Assembly: GCA_016845365.1 (NCBI GenBank)
Contig: JAERST010000022.1
Location: 1-64,000 of the forward strand
From: Methanobacteriota archaeon
Lineage (GTDB): Archaea; Thermoplasmatota; Poseidoniia; Poseidoniales; Thalassarchaeaceae
DNA: 64,000 bases
Reading direction: 5' to 3'
The translations under genes were made by a program, and so were the position numbers. The notes beneath the pieces were generated by a model that saw only the letters and a program-made list of their open reading frames with translations, ran no database searches and had not been told where the DNA came from. Shown piece by piece: positions 9,191 through 20,400 of this stretch. The stretch's first letter is position 1. Each line of letters starts with the position of its first letter.

Positions 9191-11710
9191 TCAATGTCCC
9201 ATGATGGCGCGGTGGACCGCTGTCTGAACATCGCGCATTCTGTCGACTGCGCCGAGTTCGCGGAATACTGTTAGGGAACGTTGGAGGTAATTCATGCGGG
9301 CTGAGCGGTCCGATTCCACCTCGCCGAGGCGAGCGAGGAGCTCGCCTTGCAAGAGTCGGAAATCATTGGCTTCTGCGACGGCGAGGCCATCGAGGTAACG
9401 CTCTGCGGCCTCGGATTTACGACCAGCATCGCTGAGCACTTGACCCAGGAGCATCTCGACCTCGACCGCACTGTGTGGGTCGGTTGCCTCGGAGAGAATC
9501 TCTAGGGCTGCTGAATAGTGGAGTAGAGCTAGGTCATTATCCTTGATTTTTGCATAGTATCGGCCTAATACCGCCCTACTGCGAGCGTGAAGCGCATCCA
9601 TCTCGTTATCTTTCGTCCCATCGTGCGCTGCCATTGCGTGGTCGCGGGCCCGGTCGAGTTCTCCCATCTCAAGGAATGCTGCGGCTAGACGCACTCTCGC
9701 ATCCATCAGTTCAGGGTCGTCTTCTGCATCGAGGAGTTCCTCGACATTTCCGTAGACCTCGAGCGCGTGGCGTGTATCGCGGCGCCGGCGAAAGATGTAT
9801 CCCATGTTGATGTAGGACCGGGCCGCACCGATCGCATCCCGAATTCCAACTTGAATTTCCAAGGCTTGGCGGTGCAATTCTAGTGCATCATCCATTGCGC
9901 CACGCTTGACTGCAATATCTGCGCGAGCGGTAAGCAGGCGTGCCATTCTCGCGACTCTCTTGTGCTTGCGAGCGACCGGAATTGCTGCTGCGTATTCTTC
10001 CTCCGCCTCATCCCAGCGGCCTTGAATTGAGAGAATATCTCCCCGAAGTTCACGAATCAATCCCCAGTGAATTGCGTTGAATCCGTCGGATTCGAGACCG
10101 CGCAAAATACCGAGTAACTCGATGTGACCAGATTTCACTAATCCACGGCCATCTCGTTGTAGAACATCAGCTAATGTTTCCAAATCTCCTGAAGCGTTCA
10201 GATGATGGATGAACTCAATCTTCTCTGCAGCGGTCTCGGTTCGGGTTCGATACCACTCGACCGCATTCGAATGTAATTCTGATTTCAGCGACTCATCCAT
10301 CGAGCGCACGAGGAATTCACGAACTAGGTCGTGCACATCATAATAATCGGAATCGATTCTACGAGCCAGCCCTTTTTCGACAAGATCGTCTAGCAAGTCA
10401 ATCTCCGCATCAAGTGTGTTCAATGACTCCAATGGCATCGGCTCTCTGAAGACTGCAATGGCGCCCAGCAAGCGCTTTTGAGGCCCTGAAAGCTTGCTGA
10501 AAATTTCCTTCTCAACAAAAGCCTCCAAAGTAGCGTGGAATGTTTCACCAACACTACCTCGATTGATTAATTCCAGAACCAGCGGATGCCCTCGAGAAAG
10601 TGTGTAAATGTGCAAGAATTGTTGAAGTTCGATATCAGGCATAGCCGTGAGGATTTGGCGGCTGGAATCTTGGTCTAATCCCTCGAGCGGAAGGAAATGA
10701 GTCACAACATTCCCACTTGAATCACTCTCAGGAACAACCATTCGGAATGAGCGAGAGAACATTACCAAGCCTAGTTCATCGACCTCTGGAACCCGAATCG
10801 TCAAACCCCGAAGGATTGCAACGAAATTCTCATCCGCTACTTTGTGAAGATCGTCGATGACGATTAATGCGGGTGAGTTATCTAAACCCTCTATGATTAG
10901 ATTCACGGCCATTGTAACCTGAGGAACTGGGGTCGAGGCGATGTAATCGCTGAGGTCGTTATTGCCGATCATTGAGAGCCATTCAGCGCAGGCCTCGAGG
11001 AAAGCTCGCGAACCCTCCCAATCCTGACATCGATGGTAAAGGAGATTCCTACGGTGGGTGAACCTCTCAAGCAATTTTGCAGCGAGGGCGGTCTTGCCGA
11101 TTCCAGCGATTCCTGGAACAAGTAAACTGGTTGATTCACCCTCCAGAATGTCTGCCATCCTAGATATCTCTCCGCTACGGCCGTAAAATCGACGCATACG
11201 AGGAAGATCGTTCAGAGAGTTCACCAATTGTTTCTCGATATGCTTGGATAGATCGCGCTCAATCAAATCCGGCGACAGTGTGGACAAATCTACTGTGCCG
11301 CTATCATCGAGATAACGAAGGATATCTACGTGGCGGAGAGGCAATTCGGTCTCTTCCAAGGCGCTTCGTAAATCCAAGTTCTGCGCTTTCCCATCTGGAT
11401 GAATCAACCGAACAGGTTGTTCGCTAACCTTCTCCCATATATCGTCAGCAAGATTGACTCCATCAGAGGTCAAGAAATACGCCTTGCGCTTACGAGAAAC
11501 ACCGGTCACGTGGGCTTGCCGTTCAATCAGATGTCCTGACTCCTTCATCCCCGAGATTGCTCGAGGTACGTTCGAGCGGGCTATCGCCACAGCATTGGCA
11601 ATTCCCATCTGAGAGATTGCGAAGGGAACCTCGACCTTATCGGCATAATCCACGTAGTCTCTCAGATGGAGCAGGATGCGCTCCTGCACACCCGGGCGGG
11701 GCACAGCCAT
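9191..11710 (-). CDS. STAND-type ATPase transcriptional regulator: N-terminal winged HTH, NTPase with Walker A/B, C-terminal TPR repeats
   Basis: wHTH region MGIANAVAIARSNVPRAISGMKESG; Walker A VPGIAGIGKTALAAKL; Walker B PALIVIDDLHK; C-terminal TPR-like helices (RSYINMGYIFRRRRDTRHALEVYGNVEEL). Likely start MAVPRPGVQERIL inside the 9191-11743 ORF. Confidence 0.8.
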   Translation of the reverse strand: MAVPRPGVQERILLHLRDYVDYADKVEVPFAISQMGIANAVAIARSNVPRAISGMKESGHLIERQAHVTGVSRKRKAYFLTSDGVNLADDIWEKVSEQPVRLIHPDGKAQNLDLRSALEETELPLRHVDILRYLDDSGTVDLSTLSPDLIERDLSKHIEKQLVNSLNDLPRMRRFYGRSGEISRMADILEGESTSLLVPGIAGIGKTALAAKLLERFTHRRNLLYHRCQDWEGSRAFLEACAEWLSMIGNNDLSDYIASTPVPQVTMAVNLIIEGLDNSPALIVIDDLHKVADENFVAILRGLTIRVPEVDELGLVMFSRSFRMVVPESDSSGNVVTHFLPLEGLDQDSSRQILTAMPDIELQQFLHIYTLSRGHPLVLELINRGSVGETFHATLEAFVEKEIFSKLSGPQKRLLGAIAVFREPMPLESLNTLDAEIDLLDDLVEKGLARRIDSDYYDVHDLVREFLVRSMDESLKSELHSNAVEWYRTRTETAAEKIEFIHHLNASGDLETLADVLQRDGRGLVKSGHIELLGILRGLESDGFNAIHWGLIRELRGDILSIQGRWDEAEEEYAAAIPVARKHKRVARMARLLTARADIAVKRGAMDDALELHRQALEIQVGIRDAIGAARSYINMGYIFRRRRDTRHALEVYGNVEELLDAEDDPELMDARVRLAAAFLEMGELDRARDHAMAAHDGTKDNEMDALHARSRAVLGRYYAKIKDNDLALLHYSAALEILSEATDPHSAVEVEMLLGQVLSDAGRKSEAAERYLDGLAVAEANDFRLLQGELLARLGEVESDRSARMNYLQRSLTVFRELGAVDRMRDVQTAVHRAIMGH

Positions 11711-11780
11711 GGTCGCCATGAGGCGGCGAGCGATTCGAACCACTCAAGAAAGTTCGGGCGGGGCGTACCCCGATGCTTCA

Positions 11781-14700
11781 TCAAGCGATGTGGTCAGGAT
11801 CGGGTACCCATTCTTCCTTTTCAGGATCCCATAACCAACCAGGATGTTCGTCACTGCTGACCAATCCACCAGTTTCAGAAGATTCTCCTTTAGCCTCGTC
11901 CAGGCTTGGGGAATCTGAATCTTCGTCCTCCTCAAAGGAAATGACTCCGGTGTAGAATAAGGCTCCTCCAAGAGCACCCAACAACACGACGACGATGATA
12001 ATCACCGTGAGTGCACTCAGACCACCGTCCTCAGATGGAGGGGAGATTGCTGCGCCTTCTATCGGGTCCGAGCCACTAATCATGAAGACAGGAGAGATGG
12101 TCTGGGTCAACATCGAACCGGGGATTCCAAGAGTCCAAGTTGAATCTTCCAATACTACCGTCGAATTGATTTGAGTTCCACCCAGTGTCACACGAACGGT
12201 CTTGCCTGGCAGGCCGATTCCGCTGAAGAGAATGACATCGTTCTTACCAGCGGTTGTACTGTCAGGTTCACCGACATAGAATTCGATTGGAATGACATTG
12301 AAGGATACCGGGGTCGAGATTTCCTTCGAACCATGTGGGTCCGTGGCAACGAAAATCACGTTGCTGAGAGACCATGTATCCATGTCTTCGTCATAGAAGC
12401 CCATCGATTTCGGATCGTAAACTGCCGTTCCGTCCGCTGCGATGGTAATTACGAGTGCAAACTCGTCATCAGAGGAGCGAGCAGGGTCATCGTATACTGA
12501 GAGAATCAATCCATTGGTTCCATCCTCATCATCAAAGAATTGTAAGAGGTCAATATTGGCCTTTGTGCATGGATTCTGAGAGGTAGTGTCCGTCTCACAA
12601 TAAAGGTCGGTTTCGTTCTCCCAACCTGTCGAATCGAAAGTCGGCCGGTGGTTGTCGGCATTTGGTGGGTTATCGGCGACAACCTGCACCTCCATCCAAT
12701 CGCTGAATTCGTATCCATCGTAGGACCGGACCTTGATGAGGTACTGCTGATTGTGCGTCATTACCTCTGAGTTCCACTCGAGTTCCCAGTATCCATTTGA
12801 GGCGATTTCTGTCACCACTCCGGTGAAGATATTGATGTAGCCATTCGCGACGTCGAGAACCTCGACGTCGACGCGAGTGATGTCACCATCATTGTCGCGA
12901 GCAACACCGCTGATGATGGTGTTCTCACCAACCTCGTAGATTTGACCGCTCTGCGGGCTGGTTAACTGAACGAATGGGCGAGAGTTCTGATTATCGATCT
13001 CAAGGTCGAGAACTACCGCCTCGCACTCGTCAACCTCTCCCTTACAGAAGTCCGAGTCAGATGCCCAGATGGTGAAGGTGTAGGTCGCTAATTCGCGTGG
13101 TAGTCCGCTAAAGTCCCAAGTCCAAGACCAATCTGTTCCACCCTCGGTTGAGGTGACGACGTGGTAGTTTGGACCATCGATTTGGAAGTAAATCTGGTCG
13201 ATATCAGTGCCGCAATCGAATGGGCATCCGTATGGGTCGTGGGCTGTGCCCTCGAAGGTAACGGTTCCATCGGCATGGGTCGAGTGGGAACTCGGGGATG
13301 AGACCGAGACCGAGGGAGCTTCGGTATTGACCTTGATTGAGCGAGTAATGATTGGCGAGTACTCCAGTCCATCGAAAGCGCGGAATTCGAAGGTGTAATC
13401 TCCTTCTTGCCTGCCTGTCATATCGAAATTGTAGTACCAGCTGCTGTGCGGGTGATTATTGCGGGAGACGTATCCGGGTGCAGCACCACTAGCATCTGTT
13501 GCAATTCCAGCAGCTGCCCAATCACTTGTGAATGGGTCCTTGATTTCTACAGCGTGAACGTAGCCCTTCTGGTCCCATTGAGCCAATTCATCCGTCTCGT
13601 AAATTCCGGCCCACGTTCCATCGTGAGCAGCACCTGTTAGATTCACGACGCGGCGATACGAGTGCCCATCCTGTTGGATTACCGAGACAGAAGGGGCTGC
13701 ATTATCGAGGAATAGGGTGTCCTGATAGGTTGTGTCTGTGAGGGTGAACTCACCGCTATCGAGTCCGTATCCGAATCGATATGCCGTGTAGCGGTAGAGA
13801 GAGAGTTCTCGTGTGCCGGCAGCATGGTCACAATCAGGATCATTGGTATCTAACAATAAATCGCCATCATTGTCCTCGCCGTCGGTACAGGAATCTTCGT
13901 ACTCATCATCAGCGAAGCCATCTGGGTTATCTCCACCAGCGAGCCCTCTGAAGTCTAGATGGAAATTCGAGGCGAGCGAGAACCAAGGGGTGTATCCCTC
14001 CGAATCGGTTTCAAGGCTGTACAGATCGTTACCGTGTGCATCCTCAATCAGAACATTGGCGTTCTCTACACGCTGTCCGTTGACCAAGGTTTGGAAGCGG
14101 ACTAATTCTGCTCGTTGAACTTGTACAGCGAAGTGTGTGGGTTGAGTCAGAATGTTGACCTTGGAGAGGTCTAAGTTGGACAAATTGGAGAATGTGAAGA
14201 CAGTCGAGTTATTGTCCATATTCAACGCCAATGGGAAATCAAACGGAGTGTAATCATCACATGATGGGCAAGCCCGAACCTCGTGAGGGACAACACCGTT
14301 TTGCCAGCCGTTTTGGTACCAAGCTTCTTGGTCAGCCCAGCTCAGAACTACCGGATATTCACCAGGAGGTGGGCTTGGGATGTACTCAGATTGAACCGTA
14401 ACCGATGATTTGGATACATTGTAGGTAACATCAACGCCATTCCACTGATTATTGCTGAAGAATGCTAGAGTTCCATATTGCTGAGCTCCAGCATATCCGC
14501 TGTCGTAATTTTGCAAAATAGCACCTGTACCTTCGACATTGAAGGTATTTCGACGAACATCGAGAAGGGCACCAGTAGCGCGAATTCCGTCCGCTGTTCC
14601 GCCGGCGTTGATAGTGTTGTCAACAATAGTCGCGCCAGTTCTGTGAGCCATAATCGCCGGGCAGGTGAATGGACCACCCCACCACCTAACTGAGGAGCAG

Positions 14701-16028
14701 CCACCTGCTCCGGCGGTACCAATCGTATTGTTCGCCAAGTAGAGGCGAGCAGTGGTCGGAGCCGGAGCCTGTGTCCCATATTCACCAGCCAAGACAGGTT
14801 CCTTGGCTGTGTCAAAAATTGTGTTATTCTCAGCGATTACATCGTAGGAACCGAGCAACCACAATCCATTCCAGCCACCGATTGGACCAATCTCGTTATT
14901 GTGAATTCGTGCCTTTGCAGAATATACAGCAATTCCTGAACCATCTCCTGCCCCCTCGACATCGTTGTCGTGAATGTATGCATTAGCTCCAGCGTAGACT
15001 GTGATTGGAGTCTTTTCGCCGGTGTTGATTGTATTGTGGGCTATCTCGACAATATACTCAGTGTCACCAATCGCCTTCAAACTGTTAATGTCGATTCCGT
15101 TACAATTGACATTCAGAGTAGAATTCGACACGGTTCCTGCAGAATTCCTGATGCTGAATCCGAAATCACCGCCGGTGACTTCGGAATTATCGATACGAAT
15201 GAATGTTTGAGATGCCCAGATGGCCGCTCGACCACCATCTCTGTTACCACAACCCTTGTTGGTCGCTTGGAATGAAGCACCCTCGAATACCATAGGCGAG
15301 ACCGGAGTGCCTCCACCATAGACCTGAACAGCTTGACCAGTCACTCCGCTCTCGTCATCATTGCCGGCAATGTATTCGCCACCGATGAAAGTTGGCTGTG
15401 CGAGGTTGGTCGCAAGCACACTTGTCGTGTTGATGGCCTCGAAGGTCATTCCACGAAGTGTTGGGCTAGCTCCGTCGAGGATAAGGGCACCATATCGGAA
15501 TTCATACTCGAGTTGCACATAGAATGGAACTCCCCATGCTCCGTTGAAGTGCATAAATCGCATTCCTGATTGAGATAGATCCATGGAATCTCGAAGAATT
15601 ACTCCCTCGCCACATGATGAATCCCGAATCCAGATTTTGTTATTGCCGACACCGACACCATAGCACTCACCGGTGGCGTTGGAAATCGCTGGGTCTGTCC
15701 AGGTGAGAGTGATTCTACTGTTAGCACCTGCATTCCCGCTAGCACCGCAAGAGGCAACACCAGCACAGAGGTTTCCTCGGACATCGAGCGAGGTCCCGTT
15801 AGGGAACGTAATGTCTGTTCCGGGGTTGATTATGAGTTTGGCTCCAGCGGCGACCGTGACGTCTCCTGTAAGCTGGTGAGAACCGCTCCAAGTCTCAGTT
15901 CCGGTGATTGTTCCACTAGTCGTCTCGTTAGTCGCAGCCACCGTCATGGCAGGACCGACGAGAGCCACAGTGGTACTCATTACCATCAGCAACACTAGGA
16001 AGTGGCTTCTTGCTCGCTCGCTCTTCAT
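11781..16028 (-). CDS. Large surface protein: right-handed beta-helix region, Ig-like domains, C-terminal TM and cytosolic tail
   Basis: Signal peptide MKSERARSHFLVLLMVMSTTVALVGPAMTVAA; repeated N/T-rich short beta strands (IAENNTIFDT, IVDNTINAGG, IHDNDVEG); C-terminal TM LTVIIIVVVLLGALGGALFYTG; tail GWLWDPEKEEWVPDPDH. Confidence 0.85.
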   Translation of the reverse strand: MKSERARSHFLVLLMVMSTTVALVGPAMTVAATNETTSGTITGTETWSGSHQLTGDVTVAAGAKLIINPGTDITFPNGTSLDVRGNLCAGVASCGASGNAGANSRITLTWTDPAISNATGECYGVGVGNNKIWIRDSSCGEGVILRDSMDLSQSGMRFMHFNGAWGVPFYVQLEYEFRYGALILDGASPTLRGMTFEAINTTSVLATNLAQPTFIGGEYIAGNDDESGVTGQAVQVYGGGTPVSPMVFEGASFQATNKGCGNRDGGRAAIWASQTFIRIDNSEVTGGDFGFSIRNSAGTVSNSTLNVNCNGIDINSLKAIGDTEYIVEIAHNTINTGEKTPITVYAGANAYIHDNDVEGAGDGSGIAVYSAKARIHNNEIGPIGGWNGLWLLGSYDVIAENNTIFDTAKEPVLAGEYGTQAPAPTTARLYLANNTIGTAGAGGCSSVRWWGGPFTCPAIMAHRTGATIVDNTINAGGTADGIRATGALLDVRRNTFNVEGTGAILQNYDSGYAGAQQYGTLAFFSNNQWNGVDVTYNVSKSSVTVQSEYIPSPPPGEYPVVLSWADQEAWYQNGWQNGVVPHEVRACPSCDDYTPFDFPLALNMDNNSTVFTFSNLSNLDLSKVNILTQPTHFAVQVQRAELVRFQTLVNGQRVENANVLIEDAHGNDLYSLETDSEGYTPWFSLASNFHLDFRGLAGGDNPDGFADDEYEDSCTDGEDNDGDLLLDTNDPDCDHAAGTRELSLYRYTAYRFGYGLDSGEFTLTDTTYQDTLFLDNAAPSVSVIQQDGHSYRRVVNLTGAAHDGTWAGIYETDELAQWDQKGYVHAVEIKDPFTSDWAAAGIATDASGAAPGYVSRNNHPHSSWYYNFDMTGRQEGDYTFEFRAFDGLEYSPIITRSIKVNTEAPSVSVSSPSSHSTHADGTVTFEGTAHDPYGCPFDCGTDIDQIYFQIDGPNYHVVTSTEGGTDWSWTWDFSGLPRELATYTFTIWASDSDFCKGEVDECEAVVLDLEIDNQNSRPFVQLTSPQSGQIYEVGENTIISGVARDNDGDITRVDVEVLDVANGYINIFTGVVTEIASNGYWELEWNSEVMTHNQQYLIKVRSYDGYEFSDWMEVQVVADNPPNADNHRPTFDSTGWENETDLYCETDTTSQNPCTKANIDLLQFFDDEDGTNGLILSVYDDPARSSDDEFALVITIAADGTAVYDPKSMGFYDEDMDTWSLSNVIFVATDPHGSKEISTPVSFNVIPIEFYVGEPDSTTAGKNDVILFSGIGLPGKTVRVTLGGTQINSTVVLEDSTWTLGIPGSMLTQTISPVFMISGSDPIEGAAISPPSEDGGLSALTVIIIVVVLLGALGGALFYTGVISFEEDEDSDSPSLDEAKGESSETGGLVSSDEHPGWLWDPEKEEWVPDPDHIA

Positions 16029-16071
16029 AATCCGCGGGGTTCATCAAACGGATTTAATCATAGGGTTGAAT

Positions 16072-16086
16072 CGAGCCGTAGGCTCG
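16072..16086. promoter_or_regulatory. Hairpin CGAGCC-GTA-GGCTCG
   Basis: Perfect 6-bp inverted repeat between the subtilase 3' end and the beta-helix gene start; a second IR GACGA-tact-TCGTC is at 16107-16120. Confidence 0.7.
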
Positions 16087-16129
16087 TTTGATACAGTTTG
16101 TCTTCTGACGATACTTCGTCGGGAAAAAA

Positions 16130-17365
16130 TCAGGAGATGTCGAATTCGAATTCGACTTGCTCTAACCACGCTACTGCGTCCAATTCTCCGTACCCTCGCT
16201 TGTTGTGATGGGTTGCTTCCTCGGACTCACCCTGGAGGGCTGATGTGGCCAGCGCACGCTTGACGAGGTTCATTTCATCGGCGTCGAAGACGCCATTCTC
16301 GCCGCGCATGGCGTCACCGTGGATTTCGAGGATGAGAGCCAGCGCGCCGACCGCGATAACGGTCGAATCGGATGTGCCTGTCGAGTAGGCGTATGGGGGT
16401 TGGATATCGGTGGACGCGGTCGAGAACATTTTCACGCCTGGAGCGGTAATTTCTGGCTTTTGATTGGGGAACATCCTCTCTTCTCCAGAGTAGGGGTCAG
16501 TGGTTGATCCGATGGAACTATTCAGCCAGATTCCACCGTTCGAATTTGATGCTCCAACCGCGATGACTCCAGGTATATTTGCAGGGATTGATACATCATT
16601 AACATCGAGTTTCATACCGTTATTTCCGGCTGCTGCGACAACAAAAATTCCTGCATCGAGAGCCTCCATTACCGATTCTACAGTCTCGGAGTGGAGGCTA
16701 CTCATTCCTCCGCCAGGGTCTCCTCCGAGACTGAGGCTGATGATGTCCACATCTTGGGTGATGCGACACCAGCGTATCGCCTGGGCGACTCGGTCCGCTT
16801 GACCTGACCTCCCTTCTGGGCCGAGGGCGAGGGCGATTGAGAGGTCTACCTCTGGAGCAGCGCCAACATAGGTGCCGTTGCCGACCAATAATCCCGCCAT
16901 CAGAGTGCCGTGGTAATCTTTACCCACGTCCCTGATGTTCTGGTGGTCGTTATCATAGAAATCACGGAATCCTTGGAGGTTAACATGGTCAAAATCGGGG
17001 TGTTCGATATCGATTCCAGTATCTACGATGCAGACGTGTACACCACTTCCATAGTGACCTTCGGCTTGTAACTCGCGGATTCCGCTGGACTCGTAGGCCC
17101 ATTCGGAATCCGGCAAATACGGCCAAAGATAGGCTTGAATGAATGGCCAACTAATCAGTAAGAGAACAGTTCCAATGGCAAAGCTGGCCGCACCCCAAGG
17201 CCAGAGGAACTCTTTCATCGGCCCTAGAGGCCAGCGCAATTCTCGAGCCTCTTGATCGCTCAAACCGTAATGGGAACCGGGATAACCGGGTGCATCGGGG
17301 TCTACCGCGGTGAGAATGCGAGAGTCCTCTGGCTCGGGCATTAACTCGAGATTCTCCAGTGCCAT
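16130..17365 (-). CDS. Membrane-anchored subtilisin-like serine protease (S8)
   Basis: Asp motif VCIVDTGIDIEHPDF, His motif DYHGTLMAGLLVG, oxyanion AAAGNNG, Ser motif STGTSDSTVIAVGAL; N-terminal TM FAIGTVLLLISWPFIQAYLW. Confidence 0.9.
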   Translation of the reverse strand: MALENLELMPEPEDSRILTAVDPDAPGYPGSHYGLSDQEARELRWPLGPMKEFLWPWGAASFAIGTVLLLISWPFIQAYLWPYLPDSEWAYESSGIRELQAEGHYGSGVHVCIVDTGIDIEHPDFDHVNLQGFRDFYDNDHQNIRDVGKDYHGTLMAGLLVGNGTYVGAAPEVDLSIALALGPEGRSGQADRVAQAIRWCRITQDVDIISLSLGGDPGGGMSSLHSETVESVMEALDAGIFVVAAAGNNGMKLDVNDVSIPANIPGVIAVGASNSNGGIWLNSSIGSTTDPYSGEERMFPNQKPEITAPGVKMFSTASTDIQPPYAYSTGTSDSTVIAVGALALILEIHGDAMRGENGVFDADEMNLVKRALATSALQGESEEATHHNKRGYGELDAVAWLEQVEFEFDIS

Positions 17366-17449
17366 GCTGCACTCACCACTGCGTCCTCATCTCGTCCCGC
17401 CTATGAGCCCTGCGTGAGGTCAAAGGTGGGACTGTGAGTATGTCCGGTA

Positions 17450-20400
17450 TCAGAACGGTGCGCCAGGTCGGCGTGATCCTGAGCGTGTGAAATACCATGC
17501 GACTAGGATTAGCAATCCTGCCAGTATGACACCGATGACAGTCGTTGGAGTGTCACTCTCGACGGCAGGAGCCTTGAGAGTGAATCTCTTGCTGCTAGTC
17601 TCAGGGTCTTCTCCGAACTCTTGTCCGTCTGAGGAAATTTCGAAGTCAAACCATTCCTGGCCTGGACCGAAGTCGCCCAAGTCAATCTCGATGTAGAACA
17701 CTACCTCATGACCAGCGGGCACGTCGTTGGTGACGCTGGTCGAGACGTTCGTACCGCGCACAGTACCATTGACTGTGACTGCGTTTGCGTCGACAAGGCC
17801 GGTATTCTCGACTACAACGCTGAACATATGGCTCGAACCATAGGTTGGCTCCGTGCCTTCGTGGATCTCAATTATCTCAAGAACTGGGAGAGAGGTCTTC
17901 ACGCGGATGGCGAGGTCAGGGTAGGAATTATTCGCCTTGTCCTTGACACCCATTGTGATTGTGAATTCCTCATCGCCGGTTGCGTTCAGCGGTGCGATGA
18001 CAGTGATGGTGTGCGTGGTCTCGATGAATCCACCCAAGGTGTGGCTTGTGGCTCCGGTTCGACTCCAGTACATTGGAAGCTGAGAATCATCAAAGGTGAA
18101 TTCAAAGCGCTCGTCACCGTTTCCTGTGTTAGTAAACAGAATCGGAATCTGTAACTCTTCACCAGGGCGGATTCCGTAGACTTCGAGCAATGGCTCGCGT
18201 ACTTCGAATCCGTGGATTTGTGGCACTCTCACGATTACCTCTTGCTCGAAGTGGTAACCATCTGAGGAGGCGAACATGAACATCACAGTGTGCCCATCCT
18301 CAAGGGAATGAGCAGTTGACGCATTCGCCGGAGAGACACGTAGACGCAGGTCTTCGTAGGTCGTGCTGTTATTGCTGTCCAGACCGAATTCGAAGGAGAA
18401 TTGGGCAGTCCAATTCTCTTCGCTCGGATCCCATGCCTCAACATGCCAGTGCTGTCCATCAGTGCCAGCAATGTTGCCGACGACGGTGTAGGTTGAGACC
18501 GACTCGTGACCGAGGTAATCTAGTGAGAGGGTGAATTCCACAGGTGTGTATTCATCCTCATCGCCGAGGGAAGCAGAGACATCATCCAACTGCCCCTCAT
18601 TGCTCAACTCGGCGCCGGCGACGGCGGTGATTGTGGCGTTAATCGTGTGGTTTGCAATCCTTACGAAGATCAAATCTTGAGTCACTGAGGCTGTCAAATC
18701 GGTTCCCGATGCTGGGATGTTGATCGACTTTCCAGCGGTATATTCCATTGTTCGGTTCATCTGATCGACTGAGAATCCACCTTCGACTTCCATCATGCCG
18801 CTAGGCATTAGTATCGAGATTCCTCCATCTTCAGCAAGAATTGCATCCCATCGGATTCCTGCCCCTGATGAGATGATGAATTCAGGTTCATCGACGATGT
18901 CGGCTCCCTCGAGGTCGGTTTCTGAAAGATCGTGCTGATCTCCACCGAAGTCGAGCCACTCAGTGGATAGGTGCAACCATCCACCGTGGACGAGGTCGAC
19001 ATCGACATTTCCTCCATCGGAGATGTCAGCGACGACACGTGCCATGCCGACTAGATTGGAGGCTTCAAGCGTAGCTCGCAGAACCCAATTACCAGGTTCG
19101 ACTGATGAGGTCCACTCGCCAGTCCAAACTCCCTCATCGTACACCTTGTCGGGTACGACACGGTCGCGGACTAGTCCCGATGTCGGGATGAGGATCAATT
19201 GAACATCATCGCCGATTGAATCGAGGTCTGCGTGGCTGACGTTACCCCATACAGGTACAACACCAGCAGTGAGTTCAATTTCGACCGAGTTCGGAGCGTT
19301 CATTGCCACCGACATGTTCTCCTCCGAGAATCCTTCTCTCATCGTCGAGACGTGCCAGGTGGAGTCCTTTGGAACGAAGACTGACCAGCCTCCGGTGGAA
19401 TCCGTCATCAAAGTGATGTTCTCTTCACCCTCGCTGGTCATGTGGATTTCCACATCAGGAACTCCCTCTCCAACATCTGCATCATCATCGTCATCGTGGT
19501 CCCAGAAGATGGTACCAGTCATGTCGACGTCGGTGCGGGCTACGATTTCGATCACTCCATTGTCTCCGGAAGTCAAACCTCCGTCGACAAGCTCAACCGA
19601 CTCTATCACGTAGCGCGTGCGGTCATCGGTTTGGTTCAGTTCAATATTCCAAGAGCCAGATGTTATCGATCCTTGAGACTCTCCAGAAGCGTCGGTGAAG
19701 TCGAGGTGAACACGACCCAACTCATCATTCGAGGTGAGAATCAAGTCCATTCCCTCGAGAGCAACTCCAGCCTCATCGGTCACCCGAACGGTGAATGTCG
19801 CCTTCTCGCTGGTCGAAATTGTGTGGACATCCTCGGCATTCTCTTCCGAGACGGTGATGAGGGTGCGAGCACCCTCTTCGACGCCTTCTGATGTTGTAAC
19901 AGAATCGACCACTACAATCCAAGTGCTGGCAGGCAGATGGTCGATTAGTGAACCGTTCATGTCGGTCTTTCGACTGAGAATATCGTTGCGATTGTCGGTG
20001 TCGATGAACTTGACTGTTTGATCAGCGAGTGGGCCGCCGCTCTCGTTGGTAAAGGTCAGGTCAACTCGCCATTCAGGGTCAAAGCCGATGCTTCGGCTGA
20101 CTACCTCGCCACCGAAGCCGATTTCGAAGTAGGCGTTACCAGTCATGATTCGGGTTCCGAATAGGTCGCTAGCGCGTGCATTCGATAGTTCGACATCGAT
20201 ACGGTATGATCCAGCCTCAACTGGTACGCGCGCGAGGCCATCAGAAATCCATTCGCTTCCATCGGCTTCGACATCGACGGTGAGTCCCGCTGAATTGCCT
20301 TCTGGCACGATTGAGAAGCGGTACTCGACCGGAGTGCCATTTGCTGCGTCGTTATCATTATTGTAATCGAGGAAGAAGTCGATCTCGACGTAGGATGGGT

